DNA of 64,000 bases from BPGL01 sp035463115 (GTDB taxonomy: Bacteria; Actinomycetota; UBA4738; HRBIN12), in assembly GCA_035463115.1 (NCBI GenBank), contig DATHTO010000139.1, positions 1-64,000 of the forward strand, in the 5' to 3' direction. Below are positions 26,070 to 32,295 of this stretch, in pieces. The notes under the pieces are model-generated. The model did no database searches and was not told the origin of the DNA. It saw only the letters and a program-made list of their open reading frames with translations. Every line of letters begins with the position of its first letter. The first letter of the stretch is position 1. A program made the position numbers and the translations under genes.

Positions 26070-26531
26070 TTGTTCTGCACCAATTGTGGACATCCGAACC
26101 GGGACGACGCGAGGTTCTGCGCCGAGTGTGGGTCTGCGCTCCAGGATGACGCCACGCTCACGTTGTCCCCGATCGAGCACGACGACGAGCCGCACGACGA
26201 GTTCCCGTTCCCGCACGACGAGCTGAACCCCGGGCAGGCGCTCCTCCTCGTGAAGCGTGGGCCCACCGCGGGGTCGACGTTCCTCCTACAGGACGAGGTG
26301 AGCGCCGCCGGCCGGAGCCCCGACAGCGCGGTGTTCCTCGACGACGTCACGGTGTCGCGCAAGCACGCGGTGTTCGAACGACGCGCGCCGGGGTCGTGGT
26401 TCGTTCGCGACGTCGGCAGCCTCAACGGCACCTACGTGAACGGAGAACAGGTCGACGAGACGAAGCTCGCGTCCGGCGACGAGGTGCAGGTCGGCAAGTT
26501 CAAGTTGACGTTCTTCGCGGCAGGAGAGTGA
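26070..26531 (+). CDS. GarA-like FHA protein with N-terminal zinc ribbon
   Basis: A 153-residue protein. Residues 3-20 form a zinc ribbon with CTNC and CAEC pairs. An acidic linker (about 25-52) contains the TLTLSP threonines, and an FHA domain (about 53-150) has GRSPDS, VTVSRKHAVF and GSLNGTYVN. The FHA part resembles GarA/OdhI, which bind and restrain 2-oxoglutarate dehydrogenase and glutamate dehydrogenase; in GarA an ETTS site near the N-terminus is phosphorylated. Here a zinc ribbon stands in that place. The start is TTG at 26070, the only suitable start before FCTNCG. The adjacent MerR gene agrees with the garA locus. Confidence 0.85.
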   Translation: MFCTNCGHPNRDDARFCAECGSALQDDATLTLSPIEHDDEPHDEFPFPHDELNPGQALLLVKRGPTAGSTFLLQDEVSAAGRSPDSAVFLDDVTVSRKHAVFERRAPGSWFVRDVGSLNGTYVNGEQVDETKLASGDEVQVGKFKLTFFAAGE

Positions 26532-26539
26532 GGCGCACG

Positions 26540-27295
26540 GTGGCCGGTACGCGCAACTATCAGTCGATCGGCGAGGTCCTCGTCGCCGTGAAGACGGAGT
26601 TCCCCGACATCACGATCTCGAAGATCAGGTTCCTCGAGTCCGAGGGTCTGATCACGCCGGAGCGCACGCCGTCGGGCTATCGGAAGTTCTACGTGCAAGA
26701 CGTCGACCGGCTGAAGTCGATCCTGCGGATGCAACGCGACGAGTACCTGCCGCTGAAGGTGATCAAGGAGCGGCTGGCGAAGCAGGACGCCGGTGACGTC
26801 GACGACGGCGAGATCGCGCTCGACGGGAACGAACCGGCGTCGAGCGACGACGGCTCGGGCGCGCAGACGGGCGGTGCCGCCAAGGGCGACGACCTCGCCG
26901 AGGCTCCGACGGGCCTGCAGATGTCGCTCGAAGAGATGTCCGCCGCGACGGGTGTCGAACGCGATCGGATCAAGGACCTCGAGTCGTACGGGATCGTGTG
27001 CTCGCACGGGCCCGAGGGCGGCCGCTACTACGACGGGGACGACTACATCGTCCTGTCGATCGTGAAGGACTTCTTCCGCTACGGGATCGAGCCTCGCCAC
27101 CTCACGATGTACAAGCACTTCGCCGACCGCGAGTCGTCGTTCTTCGAGGCGCTCGTGGCGCCCACCCTGCGTCAGCGCAACCCCGACGCCCGCCGGGCGG
27201 CCGCGCAGACGCTCGCCGACCTCGCGGTCACGTCGAAGAAGTTCAAGCAGGCGTTGCTGCGGTCGAGCCTGCGAGAGCATCTGACGCAGGCGTGA
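26540..27295 (+). CDS. MerR-family regulator (Rv1828 type)
   Basis: A 251-residue transcription factor. The winged helix-turn-helix is at about 5-75 (YQSIGEVLVAVKTEFPDITISKIRFLE; then GLITPERTPSGYRKF). An acidic spacer of about 45 residues follows. A second DNA-binding-like part (MSLEEMSAATGVERDRIKDLESYGIV) and a helical end complete it, the architecture of the Rv1828 family found next to garA. GTG 26540 has a ribosome site in GAGAGTGAGG; a GTG at 26528 that overlaps the FHA stop is also possible. It overlaps the carboxypeptidase gene by 4 bases. Confidence 0.88.
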   Translation: MAGTRNYQSIGEVLVAVKTEFPDITISKIRFLESEGLITPERTPSGYRKFYVQDVDRLKSILRMQRDEYLPLKVIKERLAKQDAGDVDDGEIALDGNEPASSDDGSGAQTGGAAKGDDLAEAPTGLQMSLEEMSAATGVERDRIKDLESYGIVCSHGPEGGRYYDGDDYIVLSIVKDFFRYGIEPRHLTMYKHFADRESSFFEALVAPTLRQRNPDARRAAAQTLADLAVTSKKFKQALLRSSLREHLTQA

Positions 27296-28569
27296 GCCCC
27301 CTCGCGGGCCGCCGGAGCGTCGCGGCCGTCGCGATCGCCGTCGTCGTCGCGGCGAACGTCGCCATCGTGGCGTCGGCAGGCGCCCAGGCCGGCAACGATG
27401 CTCCGCCACCGACGCCCGTGCCGCCCGACGGCAGCCTGTCGCCGTTCCCATCGGTCCTGCGAACGCCGCGCGATCCGGTGCCGCCACCGACGATCGCGGC
27501 CGGGTCGGCGTTGCTCGCGGACCTCGAGGACGGCACCGTGCTGTTCCGCAGGGCGGCGACGACGCCGCGGCCGGTCGCGAGCCTGACGAAGGTCATGACG
27601 GCGCTCGTGGTCCTCTCTCGCACGACGGCCGACGAGATCGTGCGCGTGGATCCTGCCGCCGTGTACGCACCGCGAGACTTCGGCGCGAGCTCGTCGCTCG
27701 GCCTTCGGCCGGGGGAGCGCATCAACGTCCGGAACCTCCTGTACGGGTTGCTGCTGGGCTCCGCGAACGACGCCGCCGAGGCCCTGGCGATCCACGTCGG
27801 CGGAACCGTCGAGCGCTTCGTCGCGATGATGAACAGGCGGGCTCGAGCGCTCGGGATGCGAGACACGTCGTTCGCGTCTCCGCATGGGCTCGACGATCGC
27901 GGGCGGTCGACCGCGGCGGACCTGTCGATCCTCGCGCGGGAGGCGCACGCCGACCCCGCGTTCTCCCGGGTCGTGGCGACGCGGGTCCGCTCGATCCCTG
28001 CGCCGACGGGACCTCCGCGCAGGATCCAGAACCGCAACGCCCTGCTCTGGCTGTACGACGGCGCGATCGGGACCAAGACCGGGCTGACGGCGGGCGCGGG
28101 TCCCTGCCTGATGGCGGTCGCCGAACGCGACGGCCGGCGCCTCGTCGCGATCGTCCTCGGAGCGAGCGGGGACGCGTTCTCGCCCGCCGCCTCGCTGCTC
28201 GATCACGGCTTCGAGGGGTTCCGCGACTCGAGGTTGGTCCGCGCCGGCGAGGACGTCGGCACGGTGGACCTGATCGGCGGTTCGGTTCCCGTCGTGGCCG
28301 ACGCCGACCTGACGGCGCTCGTGCCGACCGGCCAGGTGGACGAGGTGCGCCGCCGGATCCACGTCGTCCGTGGCGCGGTGTTCCCGCCGGCACCTGGTGA
28401 CCGCGTGGCCGAGCTCGTGGTGAGCGTCGCCGGGCTTCGGCTCGGCGACGTGGACCTCGTCGTCCGGTCCGTGCCTGCGCCGGAACCGGCCGACGGTGCG
28501 TGGTGGATGCGCGGGCTCGGTGCGCTCGTTCGAGCCGTGTCCGACGCGGTCGAGGCCGTCGCCGCTTGA
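27292..28569 (+). CDS. D-alanyl-D-alanine carboxypeptidase (penicillin-binding, S11)
   Basis: A 425-residue exported serine peptidase trimming peptidoglycan stem peptides. A hydrophobic N-terminus (about 8-32, ending AGAQA) is a signal peptide or anchor. Catalytic motifs are S97-L-T-K100, S157-A-N159 and K262-T-G264. A C-terminal beta domain and the last helix (WWMRGLGALVRAVSDAVEAVAA) would attach it to the membrane. The GTG overlaps the MerR stop, linking a cell-wall enzyme to the garA-like operon. Confidence 0.9.
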   Translation: MSPLAGRRSVAAVAIAVVVAANVAIVASAGAQAGNDAPPPTPVPPDGSLSPFPSVLRTPRDPVPPPTIAAGSALLADLEDGTVLFRRAATTPRPVASLTKVMTALVVLSRTTADEIVRVDPAAVYAPRDFGASSSLGLRPGERINVRNLLYGLLLGSANDAAEALAIHVGGTVERFVAMMNRRARALGMRDTSFASPHGLDDRGRSTAADLSILAREAHADPAFSRVVATRVRSIPAPTGPPRRIQNRNALLWLYDGAIGTKTGLTAGAGPCLMAVAERDGRRLVAIVLGASGDAFSPAASLLDHGFEGFRDSRLVRAGEDVGTVDLIGGSVPVVADADLTALVPTGQVDEVRRRIHVVRGAVFPPAPGDRVAELVVSVAGLRLGDVDLVVRSVPAPEPADGAWWMRGLGALVRAVSDAVEAVAA

Positions 28570-28592
28570 GCGGTCCGATCGGACCACGCTGC

Positions 28593-28598
28593 TAGGCT
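28593..28598 (+). promoter_or_regulatory. -10 box of hpt (leaderless type)
   Basis: TAGGCT, eight bases before the hpt ATG, with no ribosome site in between. Confidence 0.5.
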
Positions 28599-28606
28599 CG
28601 ACGCCG

Positions 28607-29182
28607 ATGCCGGAGGCCGCGAGCGTCCTCTACGGACGCGATGACGTCCGTACCCGGGTCGAACAGCTCGGCCGCACGATCACCGCCGACTACGCCGGGC
28701 GCGTCCCCGTCCTCGTCTCGGTGCTGAAGGGCGGGATCTGGTTCCTCGCCGACCTGGCGCGCGCGATCGATCTGCCGCTCGAGGTGCACTTCCTCGCGAT
28801 CAGCCGGTACGGCGACGCCGAAGAGTCGCTCGGCCGCGTGCAGATCCTCCTCGATCTCGAGGTCGACCTCTCGGAGCGGCACGTGATCCTCGTCGAAGAC
28901 ATCGTCGACACGGGTCTCACGTGTCGGTACCTCTCGTCGGTGATGACCGCCCGCGCGCCGTTGAGCTTCGAGGTCTGCACGCTGTTGGACAAGTCGGTCC
29001 GCCGGATCGCGCCGGTGACGCCTCGCTACGTCGGGTTCGACTGCCCCGACCGGTTCGTGATCGGGTACGGGCTCGACTTCCGGGAGCGGTACCGGAACCT
29101 CCCCGACATCCTCCAGGTCGACGACCTCGCCGCGCTGGAGCGCGATGGCGATGCGCTCGGCGCGCTGATCGCCGGCGGCTGA
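28607..29182 (+). CDS. hpt: Hypoxanthine (guanine) phosphoribosyltransferase
   Basis: A 191-residue type I phosphoribosyltransferase of purine salvage. LVSVLKGGIWFLADLARAI is the pyrophosphate loop, VILVEDIVDTGLTCRYL is the PRPP-binding motif, and FDCPDRFVIGYGLDF is the base-specificity region of HPRTs. Length matches bacterial Hpt. It starts from its own TAGGCT box and lies 37 bases after the carboxypeptidase stop. Confidence 0.93.
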   Translation: MPEAASVLYGRDDVRTRVEQLGRTITADYAGRVPVLVSVLKGGIWFLADLARAIDLPLEVHFLAISRYGDAEESLGRVQILLDLEVDLSERHVILVEDIVDTGLTCRYLSSVMTARAPLSFEVCTLLDKSVRRIAPVTPRYVGFDCPDRFVIGYGLDFRERYRNLPDILQVDDLAALERDGDALGALIAGG

Positions 29183-29232
29183 ACGCGGCTCGCGCCGCGC
29201 ACGCTCGGTTGCTCGGATCGGCGGTCGGTCGG

Positions 29233-29238
29233 TACGCT
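29233..29238 (+). promoter_or_regulatory. -10 box of the DUF151 gene (leaderless type)
   Basis: TACGCT followed by six bases and the GTG start. It lies in the short gap after hpt. Confidence 0.55.
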
Positions 29239-29244
29239 CGACCG

Positions 29245-29718
29245 GTGATCGAGATGGAGCTCACGGGTGTCCGGGTCGAGCTGCCGACGAACCAGCCGAT
29301 CGTGCTGCTCCGCGAGCGTGAGGGGGAGCGCTACCTCCCGATCTGGATCGGGGCGGCGGAGGCGGCGGCGATCGCGTTGTCGCTGCAAGGGGTCGTGACG
29401 CCGCGTCCGATGACCCACGATCTCATGAAGAACATGCTCGAGGATCTCGCCGTGCAGGTCCGGCGCATCGTCGTCACGGAGCTACGAGAGTCCACGTTCT
29501 TCGCCACGATCGAGATGCAACGCGAGACCGCGACGTTCGAGATCTCGTCCCGGCCCTCCGACGCGATCGCGCTCGCCGTGCGCATGGCGGTGCCGATCTT
29601 CGCGAGCGAAGAGGTCCTCGAAGAGGCGGCGATCCTGATCCCCGGCGAGGAGGACGAGGAGGTCGAGAAGTTCCGCGAGTTCCTCGACAACATCAGTCCC
29701 GAGGACTTCGCCTCTTGA
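29245..29718 (+). CDS. Bifunctional nuclease (DUF151/BFN) family protein
   Basis: A 157-residue protein of the BFN family: MELTGVRVELPTNQPIVLLRE, RYLPIWIGAAEAAAIAL, PMTHDLMKNMLEDL and RPSDAIALAVRMAVPIFASEEVLEEA. The last 20 residues are acidic. A homologue (Rv1829) lies between the two MerR genes of the garA locus. The nuclease activity of plant BFN1-type proteins has been described; it is not proven for bacterial members. GTG 29245 is chosen from the TACGCT box; ATG 29254 is an alternative. Confidence 0.88.
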   Translation: MIEMELTGVRVELPTNQPIVLLREREGERYLPIWIGAAEAAAIALSLQGVVTPRPMTHDLMKNMLEDLAVQVRRIVVTELRESTFFATIEMQRETATFEISSRPSDAIALAVRMAVPIFASEEVLEEAAILIPGEEDEEVEKFREFLDNISPEDFAS

Positions 29719-29752
29719 TCGGCGGACCTCTCGACCCCGCGACGGCCGGTCG

Positions 29753-30223
29753 CTACGGCCGGTAGAAGAACTCCGTCACGTACAGCAGGCCGTCGCTCCG
29801 GTACGTCCCGATCGCGACCTTGCGGAAGGCGCGGTTCAGGATGTTCCGACGGTGGCCGTCGGAGCGCATGAACGCCTTGTGGACGTCCCGGACCGAGCCC
29901 GACGTCACGCCGACGTTCTCGCCCCACCAGGACCAGCTCCGGCCCCGCAGGTAGTACGAGACGGGGCTCTTCGTGTGGAAGATGTAGCCGGCCTCGGCCA
30001 TCCGCTTGCTGTGCTTGCGCGCGAGATCCGACAGCTCCTGCTGGAGATCGACCCGTCGCAGGTCCCGGTACACGCGGCTCGCGTTCGTCACCTTCAGCAG
30101 TTGCCCGCGCTCGCGGAAGCGCCCGCCGTACGTGCCGGCGGTCGCGGACGTCGCGAACAGGCCTCCGAGCAGTCCCGCCAGGACCACCACGACGGCCAGC
30201 TTCCTGATCGTCGTGCCCCTCAT
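29753..30223 (-). CDS. Secreted CAP/SCP-domain protein
   Basis: A 156-residue exported protein. The N-terminus is a signal peptide (RKLAVVVVLAGLLGGLFATSATA, cut near residue 30). The rest is a CAP domain: LQQELSDLARKHSKRMAEAG with His, GENVGVTSGSVRDVHKAFMRSDGHRRNIL with the typical Glu-Asn and HRxNIL motif, and VAIGTYRSDGLLYVTEFF. Function is unknown; CAP proteins are secreted in many lineages. ATG 30223 has a GAGGGG ribosome site; a GTG three codons upstream is less likely. It converges with the DUF151 gene. Confidence 0.85.
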   Translation of the reverse strand: MRGTTIRKLAVVVVLAGLLGGLFATSATAGTYGGRFRERGQLLKVTNASRVYRDLRRVDLQQELSDLARKHSKRMAEAGYIFHTKSPVSYYLRGRSWSWWGENVGVTSGSVRDVHKAFMRSDGHRRNILNRAFRKVAIGTYRSDGLLYVTEFFYRP

Positions 30224-30255
30224 CTCGCTCACCCCTCGGTCGTCACTAGTCCTTC

Positions 30256-30274
30256 ATGACCACGAGGGGGTCAT
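30256..30274. repeat. Inverted repeat ATGACC-N7-GGTCAT
   Basis: A perfect 6-bp inverted repeat with a 7-base spacer, between the divergent CAP and MerR genes. It is placed about 35 bases upstream of the CAP start and could be an operator for either direction. The rest of the 221-base gap holds the MerR promoter. Confidence 0.45.
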
Positions 30275-30382
30275 CGGCCGAGCGCGCGGGGGACTTGAGC
30301 GGCCGCTCGGGTCCTACAGCAGCGTCGGGAACGGCGACGTGGCGCAGGTGGGGAACGGCGTCGCGGCGCTGCCGGCGGGCGC

Positions 30383-30411
30383 TTGACGCGCCCGGACGGC
30401 GCCCGTACGCT
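30383..30411 (+). promoter_or_regulatory. Sigma70-type promoter of the second MerR gene
   Basis: TTGACG at 30383-30388, 17-base spacer, TACGCT at 30406-30411. A leader of about 27 bases with CGGAG follows before the ATG at 30445. Confidence 0.65.
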
Positions 30412-30444
30412 GCCGAATCACATCCCCGAAACTACGGAGCTGTG

Positions 30445-30948
30445 ATGAGCCAGCGCACGCAGGGCACCGACGCGTCGATCCACGACCAGGGGTACCGGGT
30501 CCCCGATGTGTGCAGGATCGTCGGCATCAGCTACCGGCAGCTCGACTACTGGGCGCGGACCAGCCTCGTGACGCCGTCGATCCGCGATGCGAAGGGGAGT
30601 GGGAGCCAGCGGCTCTACTCCTTCCAGGATCTGGTGTCGCTGAAGGTGATCAAGAGCCTCCTGGACACCGGCGTGTCGCTGCAGCGGGTCCGCAAGGCGG
30701 TGGAGTACCTCCATACGATGGACCGTCCTGCCCACGGCGCGATGCTGATGAGCGACGGGCACGGCGTCTACGAGGCCGATTCGCCCGACGCGGTCGTCGA
30801 TCTGCTGAACCAGGGGCAGGGCGTCTTCGCCATCGCGGTCGACAAGGTGTGGACGGAGCTCGAGGGCACGCTCACGAAGCGCAAGCCGGTCGCTCGCTCC
30901 CGGCCGAGCGCGAAACCGACGAGGAAGGTGGCCGCCGCCGGCTCGTGA
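30445..30948 (+). CDS. MerR-family regulator (Rv1830/FtsR type)
   Basis: A 167-residue regulator with a MerR helix-turn-helix at about 15-85 (YRVPDVCRIVGISYRQLDYWART, then SQRLYSFQDLVSLKVIKSLLDTGVSL). The C-terminal domain (VYEADSPDAVVDLLNQGQGVFAIAVDKVW) and a basic tail are those of the Rv1830/FtsR group that controls division or growth genes in actinobacteria. Its ribosome site is ACGGAG. GTG just before the ATG could also serve. The last codons overlap the next gene by GTGA. Confidence 0.88.
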   Translation: MSQRTQGTDASIHDQGYRVPDVCRIVGISYRQLDYWARTSLVTPSIRDAKGSGSQRLYSFQDLVSLKVIKSLLDTGVSLQRVRKAVEYLHTMDRPAHGAMLMSDGHGVYEADSPDAVVDLLNQGQGVFAIAVDKVWTELEGTLTKRKPVARSRPSAKPTRKVAAAGS

Positions 30949-31316
30949 GCGCCCTGCCAGTCGACGAACCGCTCAAGAGCGACACCGTCGGCTTCGCGCA
31001 CGGATCGGAACGCCAGTTCGCGCGGTTGCTCGACTTCTACCAGATCCGGTGGGAGTACGAGCCGACGTCGTTCGACATCGCGTGGGACCGTGACGGCAAC
31101 GTCGTCCAGCGGTTCACGCCCGACTTCTACCTTCCGGAGTTCGATCTCTACATCGAGATCACGACGCTGAACCAGAAGCTCGTGACGAAGAAGAACCGGA
31201 AGGTCCGTCGCCTCCGCGAGCGGTACCCCGAGGTGAACTGCAAGGTGTTCTACCAGCGGGACTACCTGTCGCTCGTGACGAAGTACGGCCTGTCGGACGT
31301 GCGCGGCGAAGAGTGA
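30945..31316 (+). CDS. Putative PD-(D/E)XK nuclease-like protein
   Basis: A 123-residue protein of unknown role. It begins ...SERQFARLLDFYQIRWEYEPTS and continues with FTPDFYLPEFDLYIEITT...KKNRKVRRLRERYPEVNCKVFYQRD. This follows the restriction-endonuclease-like fold: an N-terminal Glu-containing helix, PDF with the metal Asp, and a Glu-Ile-Thr in place of the usual Glu-X-Lys, followed by lysines. The catalytic lysine is therefore uncertain. It overlaps the MerR gene by 4 bases and is probably co-regulated. It could be active on nucleic acid or be a degenerate member. Confidence 0.6.
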   Translation: MSALPVDEPLKSDTVGFAHGSERQFARLLDFYQIRWEYEPTSFDIAWDRDGNVVQRFTPDFYLPEFDLYIEITTLNQKLVTKKNRKVRRLRERYPEVNCKVFYQRDYLSLVTKYGLSDVRGEE

Positions 31317-31341
31317 GGTGCGCGTCGCCGCTCAAAGTGAC

Positions 31342-31355
31342 ATAACGTACATTAT
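31342..31355. repeat. AT-rich imperfect palindrome
   Basis: ATAACGTACATTAT matches its reverse complement at 12 of 14 positions around a GTAC core. It sits in the 82-base gap between convergent genes and is much richer in A+T than the surroundings. Confidence 0.4.
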
Positions 31356-31398
31356 CGGCATCCATCCGACGTGAGGCCGGCGAACCGCGGAGGACCGA

Positions 31399-31911
31399 TC
31401 ACCGCACCGCCTTCTTCACGAGGCGTGCGATCCGTCGTTCGGCGGCCGGCGTCAGTTCCGTGAGGGCGAAGGCGGTCGGCCACATCCCGCCGTCGTCGAG
31501 GGCGGCCGTGTCGTTGAAGCCGAAGGTCGCGTACCTCGCGTCGAACTTCGCAGCGCTCTGGAAGAAGCACACGACCTTCCCATCCTTGGCGTAGGCGGGC
31601 ATCCCGTACCAGGTCCGCGGCGCGAGCCCCGGCGCGGTCTCGGTCACGATCGCGTGGATCCGCTCCGCCATCGCGCGGTCCGCGGGCGGCATCTCGGCGA
31701 TCTTCTCGAGGAGCTGGCGCTCGGCGTCGGCCGCCTTCCGTCCGCGAGCGCCCTGGCGCTCCTCGGCCTTGAGCTCCCGCGCACGCTCCTTCATCGCGTC
31801 ACGCTCCGCCTCGGTGAACCCCTTCGCCGTGCTCTCCTTCCCGCCCGCGGTCTCCTTCCGGGTGGTCCTCGTCCCCGAGCGACGGGTCTGGCGCGCGCTC
31901 TCGTCCGGCAT
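31399..31911 (-). CDS. DUF1801 (YdhG-like) domain protein
   Basis: A 170-residue protein. The first 75 residues are a charged, Arg/Glu-rich helical stretch (EAERDAMKERARELKAEERQ). The second half is a DUF1801/YdhG domain: IHAIVTETAPGLAPRTWYGMPAYAKDGKVVCFFQSAAKFDARYATFGF. Members of this fold resemble frataxin-like or iron-chaperone proteins by structure; the role is not established. GGAGGGAGATCG precedes the ATG at 31911. It converges with the nuclease-like gene. Confidence 0.8.
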   Translation of the reverse strand: MPDESARQTRRSGTRTTRKETAGGKESTAKGFTEAERDAMKERARELKAEERQGARGRKAADAERQLLEKIAEMPPADRAMAERIHAIVTETAPGLAPRTWYGMPAYAKDGKVVCFFQSAAKFDARYATFGFNDTAALDDGGMWPTAFALTELTPAAERRIARLVKKAVR

Positions 31912-31970
31912 CGATCTCCCTCCTCCGGTGGACGTCGCGCGGCCGAGCCGCGGGGACGTCTCCGACCGTG

Positions 31971-32186
31971 TCAGCGTCGTTCCTGGATGCGGATATCAGG
32001 TTGCCGGCCGGATCGCGGAAGTCGCGGTCCCGGATCCCGCACGGCTGGTCCGCAGGCTTCTGTACGACCTCGGCGTCCGACGCCTCGAGCCGACCGGCAC
32101 CCCGAAGCCCGAGGGCGTCCCGGTGGAACGCGAGGGACGCATCGGATCGTCAGCGCCAGCATGGCCTGGTGGATCATGAGGTCCAT
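31971..32186 (-). pseudogene. Decayed glyoxalase/VOC-family gene
   Basis: The remains of a glyoxalase/bleomycin-resistance (VOC) protein. The start MDLMIHQAMLA is in one frame. After shifts near 32145, DASLAFHRDALGL continues in another frame, then jumps directly to RLEASDAEVVQKPADQPCGIRDRDFRDPAGNL. In intact homologues about 70 residues separate these two parts, so the middle is deleted. A two-base insertion (GATATC where GATC is expected) shifts the end, and the original RIQERR and stop are readable in the other frame. A TAGCAT box seven bases before the ATG survives. The rest of the 384-base gap 31912-32295 holds no other gene. Confidence 0.85.
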
Positions 32187-32193
32187 GGCCGCC

Positions 32194-32199
32194 ATGCTA
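32194..32199 (-). promoter_or_regulatory. -10 box of the VOC pseudogene (leaderless type)
   Basis: TAGCAT on the minus strand, seven bases before the ATG of the decayed gene, indicating that the gene was expressed from a leaderless promoter. Confidence 0.45.
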
Positions 32200-32295
32200 G
32201 GGGCTGGACGGAGCCGAGGCTCCTCGATCCCCGGTCCCATGTTGGCGGGGGTCGTCACGGTCGCGTTCGCCCTCCGGCTCGTCGGCGGCCGCCGC

